A stretch of 8,794 nucleotides of DNA from NCBI RefSeq assembly GCF_004570345.1, contig NZ_SPQM01000168.1, positions 1 through 8,794 of the forward strand, written 5' to 3'. How positions within the stretch are numbered: the first letter of the stretch is position 1; each line of letters starts with the position of its first letter. The notes beneath the pieces are model-generated. The model was not told where the DNA came from. It did no database searches and saw only the letters and a list, made by a program, of their open reading frames with translations. Below are positions 1-6,677 of the stretch, piece by piece. Both the position numbers and the translations under genes were made by a program. The DNA comes from Blastococcus sp. CT_GayMR20 (lineage in GTDB: Bacteria > Actinomycetota > Actinomycetes > Mycobacteriales > Geodermatophilaceae).

Positions 1-247
1 CCTCGCCGGCCGGACGGGGGTCGCGCACGGCAAGCCAGGCCGAGAAGACGCGGTCGTAGACGGGCAGTTGCTCGTGGTGGACGACGAGAGTCGTACGGCC
101 GGCCCAGTACAGGTCCGCGGCGGTCATCTCCGGTCCGAGCTGCCCCGCCGCGGCGACGAGGGTGATCGCCTGGTGCGTGCCGACCTCCAGACCGGCCGCG
201 CGCAGCAGGTGGACGAGGCCGGCGACCTCGTCGGGCAGGTCACTCAC
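1..247 (-). CDS. coxE: CoxE-like VWA-domain protein, N-terminal fragment (runs off left edge)
   Basis: Only the first 82 residues are present; the gene continues beyond base 1. The start is GTG at 247, overlapping the end of the upstream MoxR gene by 8 nt (GTGAGTGA junction), a sign of translational coupling. The visible N-terminus has the helical pattern of CoxE proteins: a segment LLRAAGLEVGTHQA, then DLYWAGRTTLVVHHEQLPVY and DRVFSAW, matching the family's 'vDLYWAlRatLv...d.pvFDraFdaFW' pattern that precedes the VWA metal-binding domain. The VWA domain and its MIDAS motif would lie outside the window and cannot be checked. CoxE-type proteins work with the CoxD ATPase in post-translational maturation of the molybdenum hydroxylase active site; that role is known from the CO dehydrogenase cluster and is inferred here from the paired arrangement opposite a coxMSL operon. 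The start could be a few codons different. Confidence 0.8.
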   Translation of the reverse strand, partial: MSDLPDEVAGLVHLLRAAGLEVGTHQAITLVAAAGQLGPEMTAADLYWAGRTTLVVHHEQLPVYDRVFSAWLAVRDPRPAGE

Positions 248-1118
248 CCAGCACGTCCCGCAAGGAGGAGCGCACCCTCAGGACGTCCTCGCGCTCCTTC
301 ACGATGGTCGTCAGCGTGTCGTGCGCGGTGTCCACGTCGATGTGGTCGACGCCGAGCAGGTCGAGTGCGCGTGCCCACTCGATGGATTCGGCCACCGCCG
401 GCGGCTTGAAGAGGTCGAGAGCGCGCAGCCGGGCGACGGCATGGGCGACGTCCCGGACCAGTCGCACGTCCACTTCCGGCGCACGCAGCCGGATGATCCG
501 GGCGAGCCGTTCCACACTGGGGTGCTCGATCCAGTAGTACAGGCAACGCCGCCGCAGCGCCTCGTGGATCTCCCGCGTGCGGTTGGACGTGAGGATCACG
601 ACCGGTGGTTGCTCGGCGGCGACGGTGCCGAACTCGGGGATGGAGACCTGGAAGTCCGCGAGGATCTCCAGGAGGAACGCCTCGAACTCGTCGTCGGCGC
701 GGTCGATCTCGTCGATCAGCAGGACCCCCCGGGAGCCTGCCCGGATGGCCTTCAGCAGCGGGCGCTCCAGGAGGAAGTGCTCGGTGTACAGGTCGGGGGT
801 GACGGACTCGCCGGCGTCGGCGGCCGCCTCGGCCATGCGCAGGTGCAGGAGCTGGCGCGGATAGTCCCACTCGTACAGCGCCTGGCTGGCGTCGATGCCC
901 TCGTAGCACTGCAGTCGGATCAGGGGGACGTCGCGGAGGTCCGCGAGCACCTTCGCCATCTCGGTCTTGCCGACTCCCGCGTCCCCTTCGAGCAGGAGCG
1001 GGCGCCCCAGACGCAGCGCCAGGTGGACGGCCATGCCGAGCCCCCTGTCGGCGACGTACCCCCGCTCGTGGAGAGCAGCCAGGACGGCGTCCACCGTGTC
1101 GAACTGTGCCCGCTCCAC
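240..1118 (-). CDS. coxD: MoxR-family AAA+ ATPase, CoxD type (molybdenum hydroxylase maturation)
   Basis: A 292-residue AAA+ ATPase of the MoxR family. Walker A is GDAGVGKT (residues 45-52), Walker B is VLLIDEID (132-139), sensor 1 is the Asn in LTSNR (about 179) and the arginine-finger stretch is EALRRRC (about 186-192). The region after Walker A (LQCYEGID.SQALYEWDYPRQLL) is typical of CoxD-like MoxR proteins. CoxD is a chaperone-like ATPase that partly unfolds the apo-enzyme so that the copper/sulfur site of CO dehydrogenase can be built; homologues next to other Mo hydroxylases are presumed to help their maturation. I chose GTG at 1118 because GAGGGGG (1124-1130) lies 5 nt upstream and the protein then begins where relatives do. 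An in-frame ATG at 1196 would add 26 poorly conserved residues and has no Shine-Dalgarno. The reading frame stays open upstream to about 3851, but that is a composition artefact. Followed by coxE with an 8-nt overlap; divergent from the operon at 1344. Confidence 0.88.
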   Translation of the reverse strand: MERAQFDTVDAVLAALHERGYVADRGLGMAVHLALRLGRPLLLEGDAGVGKTEMAKVLADLRDVPLIRLQCYEGIDASQALYEWDYPRQLLHLRMAEAAADAGESVTPDLYTEHFLLERPLLKAIRAGSRGVLLIDEIDRADDEFEAFLLEILADFQVSIPEFGTVAAEQPPVVILTSNRTREIHEALRRRCLYYWIEHPSVERLARIIRLRAPEVDVRLVRDVAHAVARLRALDLFKPPAVAESIEWARALDLLGVDHIDVDTAHDTLTTIVKEREDVLRVRSSLRDVLGE

Positions 1119-1123
1119 CAGTA

Positions 1124-1130
1124 CCCCCTC
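1124..1130 (-). promoter_or_regulatory. Ribosome binding site of the MoxR/CoxD gene
   Basis: GAGGGGG on the minus strand, 5 nt before GTG at 1118. It decides in favour of this start over the ATG at 1196, which has no purine-rich stretch in front of it. Confidence 0.5.
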
Positions 1131-1247
1131 GTCGCCCGGACGCCCGGTCGCGCCCCATTTCCTGGAACGATGCTCCCCGGCGTCGCCCCCCGCCATCGGC
1201 GCGCAACCCACCGGCGTCGACCGCGGCGGGACACCTCGTCCGACACC

Positions 1248-1280
1248 AGTATGGACAGGTCTGTATGCGCCCGTATACAT
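1248..1280 (+). promoter_or_regulatory. Promoter with overlapping operator-like repeats, upstream of the flavoprotein/coxMSLG operon
   Basis: A locally AT-richer island in the divergent gap. On the plus strand TGGACA (1252-1257, 5 of 6 to the -35 consensus) and TATACA (1274-1279, 4 of 6 to the -10) are separated by 16 nt. Around and inside this promoter lie GTATG at 1249-1253 and 1263-1267 and the palindrome GTATAC at 1273-1278; TGTAT (1262-1266) and ATACA (1275-1279) form an 18-bp inverted repeat with an 8-nt centre. TGTATACA-like palindromes are common operators of GntR-family repressors, so a repressor occluding the -10 is plausible, but no regulator gene is in the window. The same region must also drive the minus-strand coxDE pair, for which I found no convincing hexamers. 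Confidence 0.45.
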
Positions 1281-1296
1281 TTCCGGGGAGCGCCTG

Positions 1297-1314
1297 GGGG
1301 CCGGCCGTGGCCCC
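1297..1314 (+). other. Possible hairpin in the 5' leader of the operon
   Basis: GGGGCC (1297-1302) and GGCCCC (1309-1314) form a 6-bp perfect stem with a 6-nt loop, between the predicted promoter and the Shine-Dalgarno at 1334. It could affect leader stability or translation, but in DNA this GC-rich a 6-bp G/C stem may arise by chance. Confidence 0.2.
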
Positions 1315-1333
1315 GGGTCATGATCGAACTCGC

Positions 1334-1337
1334 GAGG
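1334..1337 (+). promoter_or_regulatory. Ribosome binding site that sets the flavoprotein start
   Basis: GAGG lies 6 nt before GTG at 1344. The competing in-frame ATG at 1320 is preceded by GGCCCCGGGTC with no Shine-Dalgarno, so GTG at 1344 is preferred. Confidence 0.5.
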
Positions 1338-1343
1338 TGGGGC

Positions 1344-2840
1344 GTGCCCGAGATCACCGAAACGGACGTCGTCGTCGTCGGCGCAGGCAATGCCGCACTG
1401 TGCGCCGCGCTCGCCGCCCGGGAGAGCGGTGCGGAGGTGCTGGTGGTCGAACGCGCCGAGGAGGCGCAACGCGGTGGCAACAGCACCTACACGGCCGGCG
1501 CGTTCCGGGTGGTGTACGAGGGTGTCGACGACCTGCACAAACTGGTTCCCGACCTCACGCCGGAGGAGCTCGAGAACAACGACTACGGGTCCTACACCGA
1601 GGCGCAGTTCTTCGACGACATGGCCCGGATCACCCAGCACCGCACCGACCCGACGCTCGCGGAACTGCTCATCACCCGCAGCTTCGACACGCTGCAGTGG
1701 ATGACGCGCAACGGCATCCGGTTCATCCCGATGTACCAACGACAGGCCTTCCGGACCGAGGCGGGGCACTTCCGCTTCTGGGGAGGCCTCACCATCGAGG
1801 CGAACGGCGGAGGGGCGGGGCTGATCGAGTCCCTCTTCGACGAGGTGCAGAAGCGCGGCGTCACGGTGTGGTACCGGTCGCGGGCAGTGGAGCTGGTCTA
1901 CCAGCGGCCCGACGGCGTCACGGGTGTCGTCGTGCGCAGGCCCGACGGTGACGTGATCGTCAACGCGAAGGCCGTCGTCCTCGCCAGCGGCGGATTCGAG
2001 TCGAACGCCGAATGGCGGGCGCGGTACCTGGGCCCGGGCTACGACCTCGCCAAGGTGCGCGGCACCCGCTACAACACCGGCGACGGCATCCGCATGGCGC
2101 TGGACGTCGGAGCCGAGCCCTACGGGAACTGGAGCGGGGCGCACGCGGTGGGCTGGGACATGAACGCCCCCGCGTACGGGGACCTGTCCGTCGGGGACGG
2201 CTTCCAGAAGCACAGCTACCCGTTCGGCATCATGGTCAACGCAGAGGGGCGGCGCTTCGTCGACGAGGGCGCCGACTTCCGGAACTACACCTACGCGAAG
2301 TACGGCCACGACATCCTGGCCCAGCCGGGCAAGTTCGCCTGGCAGATCTTCGACGAGAAGGTCGTGCCGCTGCTCCGCGACGAGTACCACATCCGGGAGG
2401 TCACTCGGGTGAAGGCCGACACCCTCGAGGAGCTGGCCCGCAAGCTGGAGGACGTCGATCCGGAGGGTTTCCTGGCCACCGTGCACGAGTTCAACGCAGC
2501 GGTGCAGGACGACGTGCCCTTCGACCCGACGGTCAAGGACGGGCGCGGAACGCGGGGGCTGGACCTGCCCAAGTCCAACTGGGCGAACAAGCTGGACACG
2601 CCGCCGTACCGGGCGTACGCCGTCACGTGCGGCGTCACCTTCACCTTCGGCGGGCTGCACGTGAACACCGACGCGGCGGTGCTCGACGTCGAGCAGGCGC
2701 CCATCCCGGGGCTGTACGCGGCGGGTGAGCTCGTCGGCGGTCTCTTCTACAACAACTACCCCGGGGGAACCGGGTTGACGTCGGGGTCGGTGTTCGGCCG
2801 GATCGCCGGCTCGCAGGCGGCAGCTCACGCACAGGCCTGA
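1344..2840 (+). CDS. FAD-dependent dehydrogenase, TcuA / fumarate reductase flavoprotein family
   Basis: A 498-residue flavoprotein of the fumarate reductase/succinate dehydrogenase flavoprotein superfamily, closest by eye to the TcuA (tricarballylate dehydrogenase) branch. The N-terminal dinucleotide-binding fold has GAGNAALCAALAARESG (13-29) and the ribose-binding acid in VVERA (E36), followed by RGGNS (43-47). The conserved VNAEGRRFVDEG segment is at about 298-309, and the C-terminal FAD segment GLYAAGELVGG (456-466) is followed by NNYPGGTGLTSGSVFGR (470-486), where true fumarate reductases carry GxNRxGGN. There is no signal peptide, heme domain or membrane segment, so it should be cytoplasmic. 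TcuA oxidises tricarballylate to cis-aconitate; here no tcuB or other dedicated electron partner is visible, so the substrate and electron acceptor are unknown. It leads the operon, 66 nt before coxM, which suggests a redox step on the same substrate as the Mo hydroxylase. The start is GTG, chosen for its GAGG site; ATG at 1320 would add eight residues. Family call firm, specific function not. Confidence 0.85.
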   Translation: MPEITETDVVVVGAGNAALCAALAARESGAEVLVVERAEEAQRGGNSTYTAGAFRVVYEGVDDLHKLVPDLTPEELENNDYGSYTEAQFFDDMARITQHRTDPTLAELLITRSFDTLQWMTRNGIRFIPMYQRQAFRTEAGHFRFWGGLTIEANGGGAGLIESLFDEVQKRGVTVWYRSRAVELVYQRPDGVTGVVVRRPDGDVIVNAKAVVLASGGFESNAEWRARYLGPGYDLAKVRGTRYNTGDGIRMALDVGAEPYGNWSGAHAVGWDMNAPAYGDLSVGDGFQKHSYPFGIMVNAEGRRFVDEGADFRNYTYAKYGHDILAQPGKFAWQIFDEKVVPLLRDEYHIREVTRVKADTLEELARKLEDVDPEGFLATVHEFNAAVQDDVPFDPTVKDGRGTRGLDLPKSNWANKLDTPPYRAYAVTCGVTFTFGGLHVNTDAAVLDVEQAPIPGLYAAGELVGGLFYNNYPGGTGLTSGSVFGRIAGSQAAAHAQA

Positions 2841-2866
2841 GCCGACAGCAGTCGACAGGGGCACCC

Positions 2867-2886
2867 GGGGCGGTCGGACCGCGCCC
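2867..2886 (+). other. Intra-operon hairpin between the flavoprotein gene and coxM
   Basis: GGGGCGG (2867-2873) pairs with CCGCGCCC (2879-2886), with one bulged G at 2883 and a TCGGA loop, giving a 7-bp stem. No T-tract follows, and the coxM Shine-Dalgarno begins 12 nt later. It may act as a processing or partial attenuation point that sets the flavoprotein:hydroxylase ratio, or may be a chance G/C structure. Confidence 0.25.
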
Positions 2887-2897
2887 GGCCAGCTGAG

Positions 2898-2903
2898 AGG
2901 AGG
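2898..2903 (+). promoter_or_regulatory. Strong ribosome binding site of coxM
   Basis: Perfect AGGAGG only 3 nt before ATG 2907. This is a shorter spacing than usual, but it is the strongest Shine-Dalgarno in the operon, consistent with independent initiation at the first hydroxylase subunit after the 66-nt gap. Confidence 0.6.
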
Positions 2904-2906
2904 TCC

Positions 2907-3791
2907 ATGAAGCCGGCACCCTTCGAGTACGTCGCGCCCACGACTCTCGCCGAGGCCCTGGACGTCCTCGACACGCACGGCGACGAGGTGAAGATCCTCG
3001 CGGGTGGCCAGAGCCTCGGGCCGCTGCTGAACCTGCGCCTGGCCACTCCGTCGGTGCTCGTCGACATCAACCGTGTCCCCGGGCTGGACCGGATCGAGGT
3101 CGACGACGGGCACCTGCGCGTGGGCGCGCTCGTCCGCCAGCGCGCCGCCGAGCGGTCCGCCGTCCTCGGCGGTGCAGCGCCCCTGGCCGTCGAGGCCCTG
3201 CACTCCGTCGGCCACATCGGGATCCGGAACCGGGGAACCCTCGCGGGCAGCATCGCGCACGCCGACCCCTCCGCCGAGATGCCGGCCGTCCTGACGGTGC
3301 TCGGCGGTTCGGTGCGTGCGGTGAGCCGGGCCGGGGACCGGACGATCCCTGCCGCTGCCCTGTTCCAGACCTACTTCACGACCGTCCTCGAGCCCGAGGA
3401 GATGGTCGTCGAGGTCCTGCTGCCTCGTCGGCCCGTGCGCACCGGCCATGCCTGGCTGGAGTTCGCGCAGCGGCACGGGGACTTCGCGATCGTCGGCGTC
3501 GGTGCCGTCGTGACCCTCGACGAGGACGGACGCTGTCGCGCGGCGCGTGTCGTCTGCACCGGAGTGGACAGCGTCCCGTTCGACGCGAGCGAGGTCGCGG
3601 CCACGCTGGTCGGCTCGCCGGTGGACGGTGACGCGTGCGCCGCGGTGGCCGACGCCGTCGCCCGTACGTGCCAACCCGGGACGGATGTCTTCGCGGACGC
3701 GTCGTACCGACGACGGCTCATCCGGTCGCTGGTGCCGCGGGCACTGCAGGCGGCGGGTCGACGGGCTCAGGGAGAAGCAGATGGAGAGTGA
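2907..3791 (+). CDS. coxM: Molybdenum hydroxylase FAD-binding medium subunit (CoxM/XDH family subunit M)
   Basis: A 294-residue FAD subunit of the xanthine oxidase family, the usual length for CoxM proteins. It passes electrons from the iron-sulfur subunit to the FAD and on to the external acceptor. The first FAD motif is AGGQSLGPLLNLRLA (32-46), followed by VDINRVPGL, and the second is TLAGSIAHADPSAEMPAVL (111-129). The second motif has TLAGS where most relatives have T(I/V)GGN/S, a mild variation. The C-terminal CoxM domain follows (about residues 180-285). It begins after a perfect AGGAGG and its last 11 nt overlap the start of coxS, so M and S are probably translated as a coupled pair. 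Order M-S-L is that of the coxMSL operons. The symbol marks the subunit type, not proof of CO oxidation. Assignment as subunit M is secure. Confidence 0.93.
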   Translation: MKPAPFEYVAPTTLAEALDVLDTHGDEVKILAGGQSLGPLLNLRLATPSVLVDINRVPGLDRIEVDDGHLRVGALVRQRAAERSAVLGGAAPLAVEALHSVGHIGIRNRGTLAGSIAHADPSAEMPAVLTVLGGSVRAVSRAGDRTIPAAALFQTYFTTVLEPEEMVVEVLLPRRPVRTGHAWLEFAQRHGDFAIVGVGAVVTLDEDGRCRAARVVCTGVDSVPFDASEVAATLVGSPVDGDACAAVADAVARTCQPGTDVFADASYRRRLIRSLVPRALQAAGRRAQGEADGE

Positions 3792-4278
3792 ACGACTCGT
3801 CCAGATCGAGGTCAACGGAGCGCTCTGCCGGTCCTCGGTACCGGTGCGCACGAGCCTCGCGGACTTCCTGCGAGAGCATCACGGGCTGACGGGAACCCAT
3901 GTGGGGTGCGAGCACGGGGTGTGCGGTGCCTGCACCGTGCTGCTCGACGGCAGGAGCGTCCGTTCGTGCATCGTCCTCGCCGTGGGCGCCGACGGGTCGC
4001 GCGTCGACACCGTCGAGGGGCTGGCCGGCGACGACGGGATGCATCCCCTGCAGGAGGCGTTCCAGCAGCACCACGGTCTGCAGTGCGGGTTCTGCACCCC
4101 GGGCTTCCTGATGACCCTCGTCGAGGTGCTCGGCGAGCGCCGAGGGCTGGCTGACGAGGAGATCCGCGACGCCATCTCGGGCAACGTCTGCCGCTGTACC
4201 GGGTACCAGGGCATCGTGGAGGCGGTCCGGACCGCGGACCGCACCTGGGAGCGCCGGGTCGACGGTGACGCGGAATGA
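3781..4278 (+). CDS. coxS: Molybdenum hydroxylase small subunit with two [2Fe-2S] clusters (CoxS family)
   Basis: A 165-residue iron-sulfur subunit of normal length. All eight cluster ligands are present: C43, C48, C51 and C63 in CEHGVCGACTVLLDG...RSC form the N-terminal plant-ferredoxin-type cluster, and C102, C105, C137 and C139 in LQCGFCTPGF and NVCRCTGYQGI form the C-terminal helical-domain cluster near the molybdopterin. It relays electrons from the Mo centre in the large subunit to FAD in the medium subunit. ATG 3781 is chosen because the protein then starts at the expected point just before the ferredoxin domain; GGGAG lies upstream within the coxM coding region. The frame is open upstream to ATG 3547, but that stretch lies inside coxM and does not resemble the family. 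The stop shares ATGA with the start of coxL. Confidence 0.95.
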   Translation: MESERLVQIEVNGALCRSSVPVRTSLADFLREHHGLTGTHVGCEHGVCGACTVLLDGRSVRSCIVLAVGADGSRVDTVEGLAGDDGMHPLQEAFQQHHGLQCGFCTPGFLMTLVEVLGERRGLADEEIRDAISGNVCRCTGYQGIVEAVRTADRTWERRVDGDAE

Positions 4279-6677
4279 CCCCGAGGGCGACTGCTGACTC
4301 CCTGCTCGGGGTCCAGCGCGGACGCGACCACTCCGTCGTGGGCGCCCGCATCCCACGTCGGGAGGACCGGCGGCTGCTCACCGGGGCCGGTCGCTACGTC
4401 GGCGACATCACCGTGCCGCGGATGTGCCATGCCGCCTTCGTCCGCTCGTCACAGGCCCACGCGCTGATCTCGGCGATCGACGTGGCGGACGCCCGGGTCG
4501 CCGACGGAGTCGTGGCCGTGCTCACGGCGGCCGACCTCGCTCCGGTGACCTTCGTGGACTACGCCACCGCTCCGACGTTGAAGAAGACGCCGCAGCCGGT
4601 CCTCGCGTCCGACCGGGTGCGCTTCGTCGGCGAGCCCGTCGCCATCGTGATCGCCGAGACGCGCGCTCTCGCCGAGGACGCCGCAGAGCTCGTCGACGTG
4701 ACCTACGAGCCGTTGACCGCCCACGTCGACGTGGACAGTGCCGCCGTCTCGGAGCAGGACCTGCTCTTCCCCGAGCTCGGGTCGAACGTGGTGTTCCACG
4801 AGCACGTGCAGAACGGCGACCCCGACGCGGCCTTCGCGGAGGCCGCCCACGTGGTCAAGGGCCGGTACCACGGGAACCGCTACGTGGCCTCGCCCATGGA
4901 GGGCGCCGGCATCGTGGCGAGCTACGACCCCGGGTCCGAGGAGCTGCAGGTCTGGGCGGGCACCCAGTCACCCCACGTCATGCGAAACCGCCTGGTGGAC
5001 GCGACGGGCCTGCCGGCTCACCGGGTGCGCGTGCAGGCGCCGGACGTCGGGGGCGCCTTCGGGCAGAAGATCCCGATCCGCGTCGAGGAGGCTGCGGTGT
5101 GCCTGGCCGCCATCCGGCTGGGGCGGCCGGTGCGGTGGCTCGAGGACCGCTACGAGAACCTCGTGGCCGCGCCGCACGGCAAGGAACAGGTCATCGACGT
5201 CGAGCTGGCCATGGCTGCAGACGGCACGTTCCTGGGCCTCCGGTGCCGCATCGTCGGCGATGCCGGTGCCTACTCGCACAACAGCGCGAGCGCTCTCATC
5301 GAGCCGCTCTGGTCCTCGCGGCTCATGCCCGGCCCCTACCGGATCGCCAACTACGAGTACGAGATGAGCGCGGTCGTGACCAACAAGTCGCCGGTCGCGC
5401 CGTACCGCGGCGTGGGCATGACTGCCGGGCACACCGCGCGTGAACTCGTCGTCGAGCGCGCGGCGTCGCTGATCGGGCGGGATCCTGCGGATCTGCGCAT
5501 GCAGAACCTCGTGCCTGCTGATGCCTTCCCGTACACCTCGTGCACCGGCATGGTGTACGACAGCGGCAGCTACCAGGAGTGCCTCCGGACGGTGCTGGAA
5601 CGCGTCGGGTACGAGGATTTCCGCAAGGAACAGCAGGCCGCGCGAGCGGAGGGGCGCTATCTCGGGATCGCCGTGAGCCCCTACGTCGAACCCGGAGGGT
5701 TCGGCACGGAGGGCGCACGTCAGGCGGGATCGAGCTCCTTCCCGTCGCACGACTCCGCGCGCGTCTCGATGGACCACACCGGGAAGGTCCTGATCGCCGC
5801 GGGTACGCCGTCGCAGGGCCAGGGCCACGCCACGGCGCTCTGCCAGGTGGTCGCCGAGCAGTTGTCGGTCGACATCGAGGACGTCTCGTTGTTGCCGGTC
5901 GACACCGCCACCTCCCCGGTGAGCATGGCCGGAACGAGAGCCAGCCGGGTGGCCGTGGTCACAGGTGGCGCCCTCACCCTGGCCGCGTCCGACGTCAAGG
6001 ACACGATCCTCGCCCTCGCCGGCGCCATGCTCGAGGTGGACCCTGGTGACCTGCGGCTCGAGGACGGCAGGGTCAGCGTCGTCGGAGCGCCCGAGCACTC
6101 CCTCACCGTGCGGGACGTCGCGCACGCGGCCCACTTCAACCCCGAGCTCCGCAGCACGGTCGCCGAGCCACAGCTCACGAGCACGCGCTTCTACGACCCG
6201 AAGGCCAGCTACAGCAACGGCTGCATCGCCGTGACGGTGGAGGTCGACCCGGAGACCGGGCAGGTCCGGCTGCGCGACGTCGTCGCCGCCGAGGACTGCG
6301 GCACGGTGATCAACCCGATGATCGTGGACGGACAGGTGCACGGGGCCGTGGTCCAGGGCATCGGCGGCGCCCTCTTCGAGCACCTGCTCTACGGATCGGA
6401 CGGGCAGGTCCTGACGAGCACGTTCATGGACTACCTGCTGCCCACCGCGCCGGAGATCCCCGACATCGGTGTCGTGCACATCGAGTCGCCTTCTCCCAAC
6501 AGCATCGGCGGCGCCAAGGGCATGGCCGAATCGGGGGCGGTCGCCACGCCCGCTGCCGTGGCCAACGCCGTCGTCGATGCGCTGAGCCCGTTCGGCGTCG
6601 TCGTCGAGTCACTGCCACTGTCACCACAAGCCGTCGTCCGTCTTCTCGAGGCGGCCGACCGAGAGGATCCGAGATGA
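4275..6677 (+). CDS. coxL: Molybdenum hydroxylase molybdopterin-binding large subunit (CoxL/XDH family, non-CO-type active-site loop)
   Basis: An 800-residue catalytic subunit binding the Mo-molybdopterin cofactor. The N-terminal hammerhead domain starts at RRLLTGAGRYVGDI (32-45) and includes RFVGEPVA (116-123). The Mo-cofactor part has GGAFGQK (259-265, family consensus GGGFGxK), RPVRWLEDR (284-292), GQGHATALCQ (515-524) and GGAKGMAESG (745-754), in which E752 aligns with the catalytic base glutamate of the family (KGxGE). The active-site loop is APYRGVGM (375-382). Form I CO dehydrogenases have AYRCSFR with the Cu-binding cysteine, and most form II enzymes have AYRGAGR; this protein has neither, so it should hydroxylate a carbon of an organic substrate with water as oxygen donor rather than oxidise CO. 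The substrate cannot be told from sequence. ATG at 4275 overlaps the coxS stop by 4 nt, and its own stop overlaps the coxG start by 4 nt. Annotation pipelines would often call it carbon-monoxide dehydrogenase large chain, which I think is misleading. Confidence 0.93.
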   Translation: MTPRATADSLLGVQRGRDHSVVGARIPRREDRRLLTGAGRYVGDITVPRMCHAAFVRSSQAHALISAIDVADARVADGVVAVLTAADLAPVTFVDYATAPTLKKTPQPVLASDRVRFVGEPVAIVIAETRALAEDAAELVDVTYEPLTAHVDVDSAAVSEQDLLFPELGSNVVFHEHVQNGDPDAAFAEAAHVVKGRYHGNRYVASPMEGAGIVASYDPGSEELQVWAGTQSPHVMRNRLVDATGLPAHRVRVQAPDVGGAFGQKIPIRVEEAAVCLAAIRLGRPVRWLEDRYENLVAAPHGKEQVIDVELAMAADGTFLGLRCRIVGDAGAYSHNSASALIEPLWSSRLMPGPYRIANYEYEMSAVVTNKSPVAPYRGVGMTAGHTARELVVERAASLIGRDPADLRMQNLVPADAFPYTSCTGMVYDSGSYQECLRTVLERVGYEDFRKEQQAARAEGRYLGIAVSPYVEPGGFGTEGARQAGSSSFPSHDSARVSMDHTGKVLIAAGTPSQGQGHATALCQVVAEQLSVDIEDVSLLPVDTATSPVSMAGTRASRVAVVTGGALTLAASDVKDTILALAGAMLEVDPGDLRLEDGRVSVVGAPEHSLTVRDVAHAAHFNPELRSTVAEPQLTSTRFYDPKASYSNGCIAVTVEVDPETGQVRLRDVVAAEDCGTVINPMIVDGQVHGAVVQGIGGALFEHLLYGSDGQVLTSTFMDYLLPTAPEIPDIGVVHIESPSPNSIGGAKGMAESGAVATPAAVANAVVDALSPFGVVVESLPLSPQAVVRLLEAADREDPR

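Noticed and set aside
162..1343. The upstream extension of the flavoprotein frame to 162
   Set aside because: It is antisense to the MoxR/CoxD gene and lacks similarity to flavoproteins; the Rossmann fold begins right after GTG 1344, which has its own Shine-Dalgarno.
240..3851. A 1203-codon open frame on the minus strand running antisense through the flavoprotein and coxM genes into the MoxR gene
   Set aside because: Only the last 292 codons (1118-240) look like a protein. The rest is Arg/Pro/Asp/Val/Gly-rich sequence with no family resemblance and mirrors plus-strand genes with clear motifs. Stop-free antisense frames are expected at this GC3 bias.
4968..6479. A 503-codon minus-strand open frame inside coxL
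   Set aside because: It is fully embedded in the conserved Mo-binding domains of coxL, has no recognisable motif, and is explained by codon bias.
4275..6677. Large subunit as a true CO dehydrogenase (form I coxL)
   Set aside because: The AYRCSFR loop with the copper-binding cysteine is absent; the loop is PYRGVGM.
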